Source: Porodaedalea pini (taxonomy: Eukaryota > Basidiomycota > Agaricomycetes > Hymenochaetales > Hymenochaetaceae). From it: 64,000 nt of DNA. The notes under the pieces are model-generated. The model worked only from the letters and a program-made list of their open reading frames with translations. It had not been told where the DNA came from and searched no databases. Made by a program: the position numbers and the translations under genes. Below, piece by piece: positions 35,870 to 47,915 of the stretch. Location of the stretch: positions 1,116,001 through 1,180,000 of the forward strand of contig NBAY01000004.1 in NCBI GenBank assembly GCA_002794775.1, read 5' to 3'. The first letter of the stretch is position 1; every line of letters begins with the position of its first letter.

Positions 35870-38031
35870 TCATGAGGCTATCGATACAAATTTCGAGTCC
35901 GAATCTAAAGCATTGCATGTCCAGACATCATCTAAACGTCCCCGCACACTGATCCAGCCTTCCGACTTCCCAACAACCCATCCATCGCGTTCAAGAGCCT
36001 TCTTCACAGCAGGGCCAAGCACAGCGAGCCCGCCAGAAGAATGAGTGCCACGTCCCGTGATGACACGCAACGGGCGCGCGGGCGATACCCAACCCTCGTC
36101 TAGCACCTCTTGCACAATAGTGAGCGCCTCCAACGTCGTGCAGTAGTGCACGTCGATCGTGTCCGTATCTGTTGTCTCGTACCTTCAATTTATGAAGGAA
36201 AAAAAAGGTTCGACGTCAATATAACTGAACACAGGAGGGAACGGACATAAACGCACCGTTTCCCATGTACATGCTCCCGTACCGCATCGAGTTGTAAGCG
36301 GCGAGCCTCCGCCTGATACTGCTGCGCCTCCTGCGCATAAAAGAATGCAACTTCTCCACCGCGTCCTCGAGCTCCTCCGCCCGTCCAGTGCCGACTCGCC
36401 GTGCGGAGCGCCTCGTCGCGGCGTGCGTGACATGCGTCGATGCGTGTCTTATACCCGCCCAGCACCGTCTGACTGTGGCTCCTACTCCCATTCATTGTCC
36501 ATGAGCTGCCGGTATAAAAAGCGGCGGGTTTCGTGAGTGATGGATGCGTCGAGCGCGGCTTGCGTCGTGGGACGTTGTGCGGGTTATACGCCGGGATGTG
36601 TGCGGCGAGCGGGTGGACGGCGGGCGCTTTGGGCCGTGCAGGTGCGACTTGCTGCCATGCAGACTGGCTTGGCGCTGGCGGTGGTCTCTGCTTCGGAGCA
36701 ACCGAGGGTGGAACAGGAGATATCGTCGAACTTATGCTTGGTGATAGAGGCGATACGCCTGAAGCTACAGTTCTGAATGTAGGAGAGCTTTGCGAGCTGC
36801 TGCTGGATAAAGAACCCGAAGTGGGCAGCGGAGACGCAGGCGAATGGTACACGCCCATCTCCTGCGTGCTCTCGTTATCCGTCTCCAGCTCATGCAGGAG
36901 CTTCACGATATCAAGCGCTACGTCGGGCGATCCCCCCGCTGCGGCCAACGAGAGCTCCGCATCAGCGCAAAGTCGAGCGCGCGCCTCTGAGTCAAGATTC
37001 TCATAGTCGTAGTCCGGCGAGGCGCTGATGAATTCTAAAAGAGTGAAGAGTGCGGTCGTTCGGTCTTCCTCATTTTCCGAGACAGATTTCTCCTTCAGCT
37101 CCTTAAGTTGCTGATCAATCGAGTGAAGGGCAGCGCGGAGTGCTATGGAGGGACTTGAGTACTCCGGCTTGTGAAAGTATGACTGGAAGAAAGAGGATGG
37201 ACGGGCCAGTAATGTTTCCAGATACGCAGATATAGAGGCAATCTGGTTCCATGGATCACTAGCTGAATGAATTTGGGAGGCAGGTCGGACGTGCTGTTTC
37301 TGGCGAATGTCATTGATTGCAATAGTCTTCCCCTTTGCCCTGCGTTTCTCGTTCGGGATCAATGCTGATGAGCTCGATGGAGTCCTCGACTTCCTGGAGA
37401 CCACAGTCCAATTTTCCATTTCCTCTTCAAGGGCCTCGTCCTCGAGGCCACGCTCTTCCGATTCTCTCACATATTCCTCGCTCAGCAGGTCTTCCACGAC
37501 CTTCTCCATATCCAGTTCGGCGTCATCGAGGCAGGCCTTCAGTCTCTTCGAAGACAGGTATGGAAAAGACGCTTGGAGGAATGCAAGGGCGGAATGCATC
37601 TGTGTGGGTGAAGCCACGTCGCTCGGTGGTGACACGGAGGAGCCCGAGTTCGAGCTCGTCTCCAAGCCATTTTGCGAGAATACGCTGTCAACATCGCGGC
37701 TCTCTTCAGTGGTGGCCGAAGGTGCGGATAGCTGGAGACCGTGCAGGTCATTGGCAAGATTGTCCTGATCGACCGCAGCGCTTGCTGCGAGTTCGGAAAG
37801 CTGTTCGCGAAGTGTCTTTAAGATCGCCTCTGTGGGCTTCTCTCCAGAAATATAATCCGCTAAGAGGATCGCCACTATAGTCGTGTCTAATGGTGGACAA
37901 AGTTCAGCCTAATGAACCGTTGAATTATGCGGTATGCTGTAGTTCAGTGGAGTACAAGCGGGCACAGAGCGAGTACGTTCACCTCTAAGGTTTCCTGCAG
38001 ATTTGATGGCTCAAGTGATTGGTCTCCCATA
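35870..38031 (-). CDS. CUE-DUF1771-Smr protein (Cue2/N4BP2-like)
   Basis: This resembles yeast Cue2, an endonuclease acting on mRNA at stalled or collided ribosomes. The start is taken at 38031 (MGDQSLEPSNLQETLE), joined by an intron to AELCPPLDTTIVAILLADYI. A CUE-like segment is HSALAFLQASFPYLSSKRLK with a helical continuation. DUF1771 is FYAQEAQQYQAEARRLQLDA. After an intron (HGK|R) the Smr domain reads TIDVHYCTTLEALTIVQEVL and LRVITGRGTHSSGGLAVLGP, with the family's TGRGxHS signature. The first Smr motif has DVHY where DxH followed by G is usual. The no-go-decay role is inferred from domain order. Confidence 0.82.
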
Positions 38032-38306
38032 GTCTCTATGCGTCGAAACGAGTTGTAATAAGGATAGACTAAAGAAAAAAAATAAAGAAAAATAAATGCC
38101 CCAAGGCGAGCGGGTGTCTTGCAAAGTGAGAGAGGTGTGCAAGTAAGAGTGAAAGTGGCTTATGAGAAAATACTTCCACTTTCGATAGAGCGTATCCTGG
38201 GACTGCGTGAGGCACTGCTAGGCTATGTACTGAACACACTCCCGCTCTGCGACATCCGCAAGCTAACTTTGCACTATTTAGCCTGATCGTGCAGCGAAAC
38301 AATACT

Positions 38307-38950
38307 ATGCTTTACTTGCTGTCCTTTCTCGCATTCTCCTCTCTCCTCATTCTGCGTGAGTACAACTTGTTTGCCTCCGTTGCGCCGTTGACCCGTGCTA
38401 TGCTCCAACGGGCCATGCATACGTACTACTGTAACAACCCCCAATGCTAATCTAACGCCTGTCTCTCTTCCTTCCTCTTTCCAGTGGCGGTCTACTACAG
38501 ACGCCTAATCATCCCCCACCTCCCGCCGTGCATCCGTTCGATGTTCCCCTCCCTGTCGAACTATCTGCCCCTCTCGACCTTCTCGGAACAAGCCGGTCAG
38601 GGGATGAGCAGCGCCGCGTTCGACATCGAGGCGAATATCCGCGACGGCGACCCTCGCGCAGGCCTTGACGAGCGCGGCGTACGAGAAGTGCAGGAGATCA
38701 TGCGCAGGGAACGAGTCAAGTGAGTTGCGCCGGCGACTTGCGTTACTATGCGGATTGACACTGATGGTGACTTTGCGCGATAGCTTTGACCAGGCAAGGT
38801 TGATTAGGCACAACAGGATACTCGCGGACAATGGAATTGACCCTTCAGGCGAGTGTTTCTTTTGTCTTACATGTCTTGAATATTTACAGGTTGCTGAACA
38901 TCTCCGATGTAGGCGTGCCGGTGGACTCGAAGGCCATCACTCGCCTCTGA
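38307..38950 (+). CDS. Small DUF2015 membrane-anchored protein
   Basis: A short fungus-specific protein of unknown function. ATG at 38307 gives MLYLLSFLAFSSLLIL, an N-terminal hydrophobic segment (single anchor or signal). The body contains AAFDIEANIRDGDPRAGLDE and EVQEIMRRERVN|FDQARLIR, then DNGIDPSG|VPVDSKAITRL at the end, a pattern I associate with DUF2015. The last intron (38849-38912) starts GCGAGT, a GC donor, and this join alone gives the expected end. It diverges from the Smr gene across 275 bp. Confidence 0.75.
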
Positions 38951-39360
38951 AGCCATTGTTTTTTTTTCTCGTTTGTAACTTTCCTAAATTCTGGGATCCT
39001 TGTATCAGAATGAAGTCTTGGTTTGCCAGTTCTATGAACCTTGGCTTGTTCTGCCAGTTATCAGCAATTCTGGCACCGTTGCGTTCCATCATAGCTTTCA
39101 CACTACTTGCTTTCTGCGCTTATCATGCCTTCCACCACTCTCTTCTTCCGCTCACATTCAAATGGACTATTTTACTTTTTACGGAGGTGTATTGGGATTT
39201 ATGAACAGAATGTATTCTCTACGCAGCTTCCGTATAATAATAAATGTGTGCTCAGCCTCAGCTTACATCGCCTGCCGCCACCTTATTTCCAAAATGGCAA
39301 TTGACCTTTTAGCGATCTTTGGTTTCTCTACTAACAACCACCACGTACTATATTCTCCGT

Positions 39361-42125
39361 ATGTCAGCGGTTGCAACCGCGGTGATGCCTCCGCCTCTCC
39401 CGCTGGACGCCGCGTCTGGCTCCTCGGGCGTGGGCTCCTCAGGTATTTCGAAGCTCGCAGACGGCGTGCAGCGAAGGCAGGTGATCACTGAGGAGCACTT
39501 TGATCTCACCGTCGATTTCGACAGCGAGGTCGAGGAATCACTGGGCCCGGACTTCTGGCAAGAGATCCGTGACGGTTCAGACTACGGTGAGGAGGGCATG
39601 AAGACTCTCGACCGTGACTATACGGGCGTTCCGGCAAAGGATCTTAAGGAATATTACGAACGAGGCCTAGGTACACATGCATATTCAACTATTTAATTAA
39701 TTTTCCCTCGGAGTTGTAGGAGGTGTTCCGACCCCCATTAGATCCGATACTCTTGTGCCGGCTTATTTCTAACTGGGTTTACCATTTCCTTCACAGCGAA
39801 AGATACTTGGACCCCTTACGAAAAGCATTACATGAAGCGGTATCTCTGGGACAACGGTGAATATCAAGCGGGCTCTTCTGTCTTACTGAGCTGAGCTGAC
39901 TACGAGGTTTAGGGATAGAAACGTGGCTCAAGGAATATCTAATTGTTCGCAAGGAACCGGTTCAAAAACTGCTTTTCGCGTTCGGAGTCCTCCTTGTAAG
40001 TCAGCATGCCTTGCTCATAGGAATCGACATCTCATACTTGCTCATAGTCAAAGGAGCGGCGCAAGCTAGATGACTTGTCCCTATTGCCGCTCCTGAAAGC
40101 GGCCCTCTTCCGCTGGTCTGTTACGTATATACTTTTTAAAATGGTATTGTATATTGACGCTGGTGGATTACGTGACAATTAGCATGCGTCGTCGTCCCAT
40201 CTCGTACAAACCGTTTAGGCCACGGCGGTTCAGTGAGACACTCGACTATATGGTTTCGCGTATTGAGAATGCGAAAAACATAATTGTACTCACGGGAGCA
40301 GGTATCAGTAAGTTCTGGTGCTTACATTTGGGGCGGTTTGACGAAATTACGGTAATCGCTTCTTACTAGGTGTTTCGTGTGGCATTCCAGACTTTCGATC
40401 GCGGGATGGCCTATACTCTCAGCTATTCTCGAGTGGCATGTATGATTTAGATGATCCACAGCAAATGTGAGTGTTATACTTTTTGACTCTCGACATGTAA
40501 GCTGTTAATGCTAACTTGCGAAGGTTTGACATCAATTACTTCAAGTATAATCCTTCCGGTGAGTATCGCCATCGGTTTTATTCAGTTAGTAGGGCCTGTT
40601 GACTCATAGTTTCTGTGTCCAGTATTTTAGTGAGCGGGACTCTCTTAAGCATGAACCCCTCTTGACTTACCAAAACCCTTCCAGTTCTTTTGCGTAGTAC
40701 GTTAAGTTATGTTCTGTGCTGTGCAAGACGATTGCTTACAGAACTTACAGTAAGATATACCCTTCGAATTTTACACCGTCTCCTTGCCATCGCTTCATCA
40801 AGGCCATGGAGAATCATGGAAAGGTAAGGCAAAACGCATTTGCTCTTAGGCGTATTGATCATTATCTTACACCTTCTCAAAGCTTCTTAGAGTATGTATT
40901 TGCAAATTCTCCCATTAAAGGAGCATTCAGTTCACGTACTTCCAGAACTATACGCAGAATATCGATACCCTAGAAACGAAGGCAGGTATACAAAGGGTCC
41001 TGCGATGCCATGGCTCGTTTGCAACGGCAACCTGTATCAACTGCCAAGTCAAAGTTCTCGGCGACGCGATTAAGGGCGATCTGCTTGCGCAGCGCGTTCC
41101 ATTGTGCAAGCAATGCAATCCCGAAGTTGAGCTGAAGCCAAAGAAGGTGCGGCGGAAGAAGAAGAAAAAGAAGCGGAATGATGGATGGGAGAGCGAGGAA
41201 CCAGAAGAGATTGCTCCTCCGCTTCCAGCGGGAATTATGAAGGTCAGTTACAGCTTTCGCACCCTGCTCTCGTTGTGGCTTATCTTTCACGTTGCGTATA
41301 CAGCCTGACATTACATTTTTCGGAGAGAAACTCTCGAACACTTTCGACAAGAAGCTCTTTAAAGACATCAAGTCGGTGGACCTTCTGTTGGTTATCGGCA
41401 CTTCATTGAAAGTCCGGCCTGTCTCGGAAATCATCTGTAAGTACTACAACGCACTCCTGAATCTGCGGATACCTAAACTATGACACTCGATTGTAGCACA
41501 TATGCCCCATCGTATACCGATCGTGAGTGGTGTATGAAAATTACACAGGAAATTGATATTCAGACGATATCTTCAGTTCGTCATAAACAAGACGCCTCTG
41601 ACGCACATCCAACCGGACGTAAGCTTATGACATCCGTCTTCTTTCTGATACATAGTTAAATTGAGATTTGAACAGATTCAACTTCTTGGAGATGCAGATG
41701 TCATTATCGAGTACCTTGCGCACAGGCTCGGCTGGAGCCTGAGACCAACTCCGGATCCACAAGACGCCTCACTTGATGTCCCACCTCCGCATCCAGGACG
41801 TACTCATCGCGTAAAAGAGACAAGGAAGCGGAACAGAACGAACATGAGAATTATTGGAAACAGGTTAGTGATCCTATTGGCGTCCAGTTTACTTTGCCAG
41901 TACTTATCGCGGTACGCTGCTTTTAGCGGCGTGGTTTTGTTTGAAGGCGCAGAGGGTGGCAAGTTTGTCGAAAGGCTGTCTGCTGACAAGGTTGTTCTGG
42001 ATGTTGACTTGACTGATCCAAGCTCCGAGTCGGATGATGCTGACTCTGAGGCTGATAAGCCAGTATACAAGGGTCGTGTCAACAAGAGACCACGGAAGAT
42101 GCTGGCGCGACGCGGAAGGTGGTAG
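39361..42125 (+). CDS. Sir2-family NAD-dependent deacetylase
   Basis: A class I-type sirtuin acting on histone lysines, generating O-acetyl-ADP-ribose. ATG at 39361. After an N-terminal region (about 200 residues) the catalytic core starts NIIVLTGAGIS|VSCGIPDFRSRDGLYSQL, continues IYPSNFTPSPCHRFIKAMEN and NYTQNIDTLETKAG, with the catalytic His in VLRCHGSFATATC. Zn knuckles are CINC and CKQC. A Lys-rich insertion (KPKKVRRKKKKKKR) follows the second knuckle before PDITFFGEKLSNTFD and VDLLLVIGTSLKVRPVSEII. The C-terminus is acidic then basic. About ten introns are needed. One join around 40560-40750 (YNPS to KIYPSNF) does not close cleanly and may hide a one-base error. Confidence 0.88.
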
Positions 42126-42643
42126 TAGAAGTGCGACTCTTTATTATTTAATTATCATAATTGCTTGCTTTTTGTTATCTGATATGTAAATTTGTTGAGT
42201 ATATGAGTATTAAAGGTCATCTAATGATCAATCAAGTGTGGAAAAGCTGTCTTGATTTGGTGATCATTAATGTTGTCTGCCGACATGTCAAACTCCACAA
42301 TATAATTATAAACTCGGCCCTCTTTGCTCATGACCATTCACGTTGTGCTCACACTGGGGACAAGCTTTGGCAGACCAGATGAGCGTAGCTGGGGAGCTCT
42401 GTACCGACGGGGCCGACGGCATGAAAGTCAAGCGGACGGACATGTCATCTGATTTCTGGTGAGACCTAAATGGCGCTACGCTAAGACTTCCGAGGGCCGT
42501 TCTACATCCGAACCTTTGAGTCTCTTCCCTATATATTCCTCCTTTTCCTCATCCTCATCCTTCTCCACGTCACAACCTCTTTATCGACGTGCCTCTGAGA
42601 GCGAGGAGTCTGCTGGGGCGCTGCACATTCAATACGGCACAAA
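42126..42643. other. Intergenic region
   Basis: Holds the sirtuin 3' flank (A/T-rich, 42130-42330) and the 5' flank of the next gene. No gene was supported. Confidence 0.5.
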
Positions 42644-43679
42644 ATGCCTTCAATCGACACGTACGACACGAGTTTGACGAGCGTAGAGGTGAGCAAATCA
42701 TGCTTTCGTTGTCCGATGCGGGCGCTCGAACGTGAATGCTGACATTCCTTTTGCAATACATCCATAGTTTTCATGGCCTAAGGGTGTGACGCCGACGGAA
42801 AGGATAATGCTCTCTGCGCACGGTGACTTGCAACGAATATTGAGGTTAGCCAGCGCACTCCTTTGCACCGCGGCCTCATCACACCATGCTAACGAACCAA
42901 CTTATTTCCTCAGCGCCTTTCTCGCCCGGCCCATCGCCATTACTCCTATTTTTGTCAAAACTACGCCGTCCTTAAATTCTCCGGTGCTATCTCCGTCGCC
43001 GGCGTCCCCGACCACGCAGAAACGTCAGGTGCACCTCGTATGCGCGGACCGGACGGTCTGTGTTGCGACGAGCTCCGTGACAATCACGTCTGCGCGCTGT
43101 GCACAGCTCTTTTTGAAGGATGGCTATGCGATTGGGCAGATTTTCCGCAAAATGGGCGTTGTGCCCGAGTTTGAGCTGCTTGAAGCTGGACTGGTCGGCG
43201 AGTCCGACGAGGTCGACGACATTGATGAGAAGCCGAGACGAGGTGCCGGGCATGAGAAGCGCAAGATGTGGCGCCGATATACGCTGAAAATCGAGGGCTT
43301 CGAGGCAGACATTATCGAGGTGTTCCCAGATCGCGATATGTTCACGCGCGGGGAAGAGTGGCTCGCTGAGCCGCAACTCCTGACCGTTCCTAGCGAAGAC
43401 ACAGACGTATCAGGAACACCCAGTCTGTCTCCTACCGAAACACTCGTGCATCTCGACGAAGCCTGCGAACCGCATGTTCCACCGTGTGCGGAGCCTGCGA
43501 AAGAGACCTGGTCGGACTCGTCGAATGGACTGCTACGGTTTATGGCTGTCTTCATTGCGGTCTTACTTCTGCTCAATGTACCCAAGGATGGTGACCCCAC
43601 GGGATCGCATATTGGGGGCACGCTATTCGGGCGAATTGCGCGGCTACTTGACGTGCAAGGGGTGAGAGATGAGAGTTAA
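42644..43679 (+). CDS. Unknown protein with C-terminal membrane anchor
   Basis: ATG at 42644 (MPSIDTYDTSLTSVE) and two short introns lead to FSWPKGVTPTERIMLSAHGD, LQRILSAFLARPIAITPIF and a region with VHLVCADRTVCVATSSVTIT and GYAIGQIFRKMGVVPEFELL. A basic/acidic segment follows. Near the end a single hydrophobic stretch (LLRFMAVFIAVLLLLNVP) suggests a tail anchor. The core (TERIMLSAHGDLQRILSAF..., then IGQ-F-R) is weakly like chorismate-lyase/UTRA folds; this is only a guess. It ends QGVRDES with a stop at 43679. Confidence 0.6.
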
Positions 43680-43942
43680 GATGATACCTGTTGGCCGTTA
43701 CTTTCTTTCATTACTCCCATTGCTCACTTCATCTGTCATGTCTTTTACAATGCTGCCATGTATTGTGTATATTATTTTCCTGGATAGAAAGGCACCTGGG
43801 TTTGTTATATATATCGAAACCTCTTAAGCTCACCGTGGGAATAATTGACGCGTCAAAACGCGTCCCGCTTACGGACACGCGTCTCTTCCTCTTTCTCTAC
43901 TATTTCATCTTTCTTCGCTAATTCATCTGTTCATGTATAACT

Positions 43943-45274
43943 ATGCCTGTCCCAACTACGATCCCTCTTTCATTGTCTCGTCGCTCTTCGACTCGCTCGT
44001 CAAAATGCACTGTTAGTCCGTCACCACTGAACTTCTCCGCTGTCTTCACCGTGAGTCCGTATCCGTAAACGCCGACAAGAGCTAACGGAGATTATCTTAC
44101 AGCAGAACTGTATATTCCCCGCCGAAATACTCGAACTAATCGTCCACGAAGCTTACAACTCCGAACGCTCTTTTGCCTCTATCTCTGGATTCGCCTCCGC
44201 TTCGTATGCCTTTCGGCAGATTGCCCTCCGCTATGTCTACACCCACGTGCACATAGGTTCACAGAAGCGCTGGGTGAACGGCATGCCTGATGTACGCGAT
44301 CTTGCTCGCTGTGTCAGGTGTGCATCGCATATATTTCTATTCTCGCCGACCTGCTCATTCTACCCGGCTATATGCGCATTCTTGCATGAAGATCCCTCAG
44401 CGGTGCGGCACAGGCACTCGCTGTTCCCGAAGCTGTTGACATACGGTCCTTTCGCCTCTTACGGTATGCTACTCGTGCTTCACTCGAGCTACACTTCATT
44501 CAATTCTGGGACGACTGAAATTAGCAATGTACATGTCATCTTCAAAACGGAAACGTTAGCCAATATCCAACGTATCATTTTTCCCCTTCTCGACAACCTC
44601 CCAGCAGAGCTTACCGAACTCAGCCTCACCGACCTTCCCGATGTTAACGTGCGCGTGCTCGACAAGATTGCGCAGAAGTTTCGCGCCCTTCAAACCCTTG
44701 AACTGAACTGCACGGAGCGCCTGGACACATCATGCTGTTGGGATTGTTTCGAAGAAAGCGCGAGTTGCATCTGGCATTCTCCGATCCCTGAGATATTCGC
44801 AGATCCGGAAGATCTCACAGTAAGCTCACGAACATGCGCATATATACAGCTTTCTGTCGGCTGACTCTTCGTCCCATCTTGCAGGTGACCCTCAGGACCA
44901 TTCTCCGGCCTCTCTCCAAACTCGAACATCTCCATCTCGGTATCTTTCTCTCGCCAGAACACCTCTTTCATGAGCACCTCTCGCACGCGCATCACTACTG
45001 CGAGGAAGTATGTGTCCACTCGAAGCCGTTTGGCCCAGAATGGTGCACACTCTGCTTCGAGCAACACGCGGAGAATGTCCGCCTTGCGGAGCTGCAGGCG
45101 ACTCTCATGCTTGCGCAAGCGCTCAAGGAGCTACGCACGCTGACATGGGCGTCCTTTTTCGGGCGCCAGCTGCAGGAAATGAACAACCGTCACACGACTA
45201 TCTGGGTGTTCCGGAAGGATGGCGCAATCAGGGTGCGGCGTAGGCCTTGGACTCCTCAGTCTTCTTCAAATTAA
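43943..45274 (+). CDS. F-box-like protein
   Basis: ATG at 43943 gives a Ser/Thr-rich start (MPVPTTIPLSLSRRSSTRSS). After an intron (44060-44103 region) an F-box-like motif reads NCIFPAEILELIVHEAYNSE followed by FASASYAFRQIALRYVYTHV. Leucine-rich pieces follow (LPAELTELSLTDLP, KFRALQTLELN, LRPLSKLEHLHLG, LKELRTLTW), as in basidiomycete F-box/LRR-like proteins. The last intron joins DLT|VTLRTIL and the stop is at 45274. The SCF adaptor role is inferred. Such genes are numerous and fast-evolving in this group, so orthology is uncertain. Confidence 0.65.
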
Positions 45275-45744
45275 TTTCATAACTTCCACTCTGCCCAGTT
45301 CGCTTTCGACAATTCTCTGGCTATACTTTCTGCTCTGCAATTTCCTCTGATCCCTACTGCGTCATAAATCAACGGACACAAACCATTATACTCTGTGCCA
45401 TCCTTATCGCATGATGTCTCGTGATCCATCTGCACTCGAAGCTGCATATAATCCTAGCCCCTTCCCAGACTCTCGAATTCTTTCCATGTCCATTTCTCAA
45501 CGCATTCAAACTTTGCTGCTACTCATTATAGAGCCCATTTATGACTCAGATTCACTTTCCGTAGAACCTATAAGGAGGAAAGATGTACCTCCCTATTCAC
45601 CATTACACGAAAATTCAGAATTATATTTTCTTGAGCATGCATACTAACGAGAGCTTTACCGAGATGGGCGATCGACGAAAGTCATAATAAGCTCAATGAT
45701 CGGCGCTGGTTCTTTCTTTCATGACACGATGATTTGTTGAGGTT
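45275..45744. other. Intergenic region
   Basis: Between the F-box-like and GNAT genes. A short frame at 45411-45647 has no support as a gene. Confidence 0.45.
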
Positions 45745-47353
45745 ATGCCTAAACGAAAGCCCTCAGACGCATACTACACAAGCGAGGAAGATGAAAACGA
45801 TTACTCGGAGTCTCCTAAGAAGGTGCGCTTGTGTGCCTATTGATGTCTTTTTTGAATCAATCTCTGAGTGAACGCAGAGGAGGAGTAACACAATGCAAAC
45901 GAGCAGGAAGGTAAAGCGTAGAAAAGGAAGCGCTGGAAAAGACGCAGAAACGAGGGAAGGAGTTTAGAGGGAGAGACCTCGATATATACATCTCTAGCTG
46001 AGCTGGATGTTGGCTCGGATCGAGATCCTCAGAGCTTCGAGGAGACCATACAGGACTCGATACCCAGCTTGCTCGAGGCGAGAGATAACTTTCTTAGGAG
46101 TCAGGCAGAGGTTAACCAGCTGGTAGGCTCAGTACCCTTAGTTTTTATGGTGGAAATAATTGAGGATACTTTATAGGGCCAGAAGCTCCGCCCTCTAACA
46201 GTGTCAGATGCCAGGACTCTAATGACGACCTTGCAAGAACCACACCCTTCGAATTCTTGTCCTGCTAACCGTCTCTTGCTTCGAAAGGTTCGGCTCGGAA
46301 AGGTACCTCTTCAACTATCAAGCTTTTAAGAACAGAAGCCGACAGTGATACAGCACAGACGACTGCTCTCCCTACCTTCGCCGCGTTTTTCTCTGCCTGT
46401 GTCCCAAACACTCAAAGCACCAGGACCGCCCACGGCTCACCCTGCCCCAGATCATGACGTCCTCGACGCGCTAATGTCAATCCGCACGACGCCATATGAG
46501 AGGTCGCTGGCTGCCCGGATCGCAGGTTACACCTCCGTGCGCGCGGAAAATGGATACCTGCACCGCGATTGGGAAGCACATACACCATGGATGGATCTTA
46601 TGGATGATATTCACGAACACCACTCTCTAGCACAGTGCGTCACTTCGATATCAATTACAAAAAAAAGGCATATGGAAATTCACTCGTTGTTTAGTCCGGA
46701 AAGAGAGCAAGCTAGCAGGCAGGCTGCGCCCATTGACTATCAGTCTCTTCGTTCTGTGCATCTTCCGCAGGTGCATGATCTCCTCTCGCGGACATTTTGG
46801 CCTGGCATCGATGGTTAGGACTGCCTAATACATGGATTTCAGTGCTTATTTTTTTCTCCCTCAGTCAGCGATTCACTGCAATACTCGCCCGAGCAGTGCA
46901 CGGTCGTTGCGACGTATAGGCACCTTGTCGTTGGCGTTGCGCTCCTTAGCTCTCCTCAGGAGACGTATATCACTTACCTAGCCGTTCGAGCTGGCTGGGA
47001 GAGCTCGCAAATTGCAACGTGTGCATTTCGAACTGATATGGACCAGGAAATATACTAACACCGCATTTACAGTAAGATGCTCTATACTCTAATCACGCAG
47101 AACCCTAAGCGTGACATCCTTCTCCACGTCTCCGCTAATAACCCTGCCATGGTGTGTTCCATTCTTCTCCTCTTCTTGCGTAAAACAAATTGGAGGCCAT
47201 TGATCTCATTTGGGGACGCTTTCTTACGTCTAGCTTCTATACAACCGTTTCGGATTCAAGGCGGAAGAATTCATTGTCGGGTTTTACGAGGATTATCTGG
47301 ACAGCCATTCTCGTGCCAGCAAGAACGCCTTTCGACTGCGGTTGCGGTGCTAG
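45745..47353 (+). CDS. KAT14/ATAC2-like GNAT acetyltransferase
   Basis: ATG at 45745 gives MPKRKPSDAYYTSEEDENDY. Downstream exons read FEETIQDSIPSLLEARDNFL, QKLRPLTVSDARTLMTTLQE, then ISIRTTPYERSLAAR-like and WEAHTPWMDLMDDI. The GNAT domain is YSPEQCTVVATYRHLVVGVA, ETYITYLAVRAGWESSQIAT, MLYTLITQNPKRDILLHVSA, NNPAMLLYNRFGFKAEEFIV and GFYEDYLDSHSRASKNAFRL, matching the order of human KAT14 (CSRP2BP). The usual R-x-x-G-x-G/A acetyl-CoA turn reads SSQIA here. The join between exon 2 and the LAELDVGS exon (about 45930-46000) does not close in frame with an intron I can place. A chromatin role is inferred from the family. Confidence 0.7.
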
Positions 47354-47915
47354 TGTCATATGGCGATGGCAATGCCAAATGATCTCTTCGCGGATAGTAC
47401 CAAGAGCTTGGCTTTCTCTCACCCCATACATATTGCTCCAGTATTCTTGGAAGTACACACTCCCGCGGGCACTAGGCACACACATCTTTGTCTGACGTCT
47501 TCCCCCCACTTATGAGAGTTAGGCTTGTTGCGCTACATCCCCCTTGAGTCTATCAGCTACAAAATGACTCGGGTTATAATTTCGTAGGATGCTACATGAG
47601 TCGGCTTCTGTCGTTCTATACACTGGCATGCTACGCAGAATGTTACAGGTGGGTCTACAGTTCGTAAAGGGTCTCAGTAGTGGAGAATGCGCAGGTAGAG
47701 AGCTACAAGAATCCGGTAACAGAGAGGATACAGTTCCAGTCATTGCACGACAGTAAAGTACTTGCGATGTCCATTGCGATGATGAGAGTGAAAGCAGAAT
47801 AATTTGAACAAACTCGAAGTGGCATGTATGAAGGACTGGAAAAGCGTTCTAGACGAGGAAGTGAAGCATCGTGAATGAGTCCGTGCAAAGTAGAATGAAG
47901 TAAAAGTCATCAACG
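47354..47915. other. Convergent intergenic region
   Basis: 3' flanks of the GNAT gene and the minus-strand KEN-box gene; no coding sequence was supported. Confidence 0.5.
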
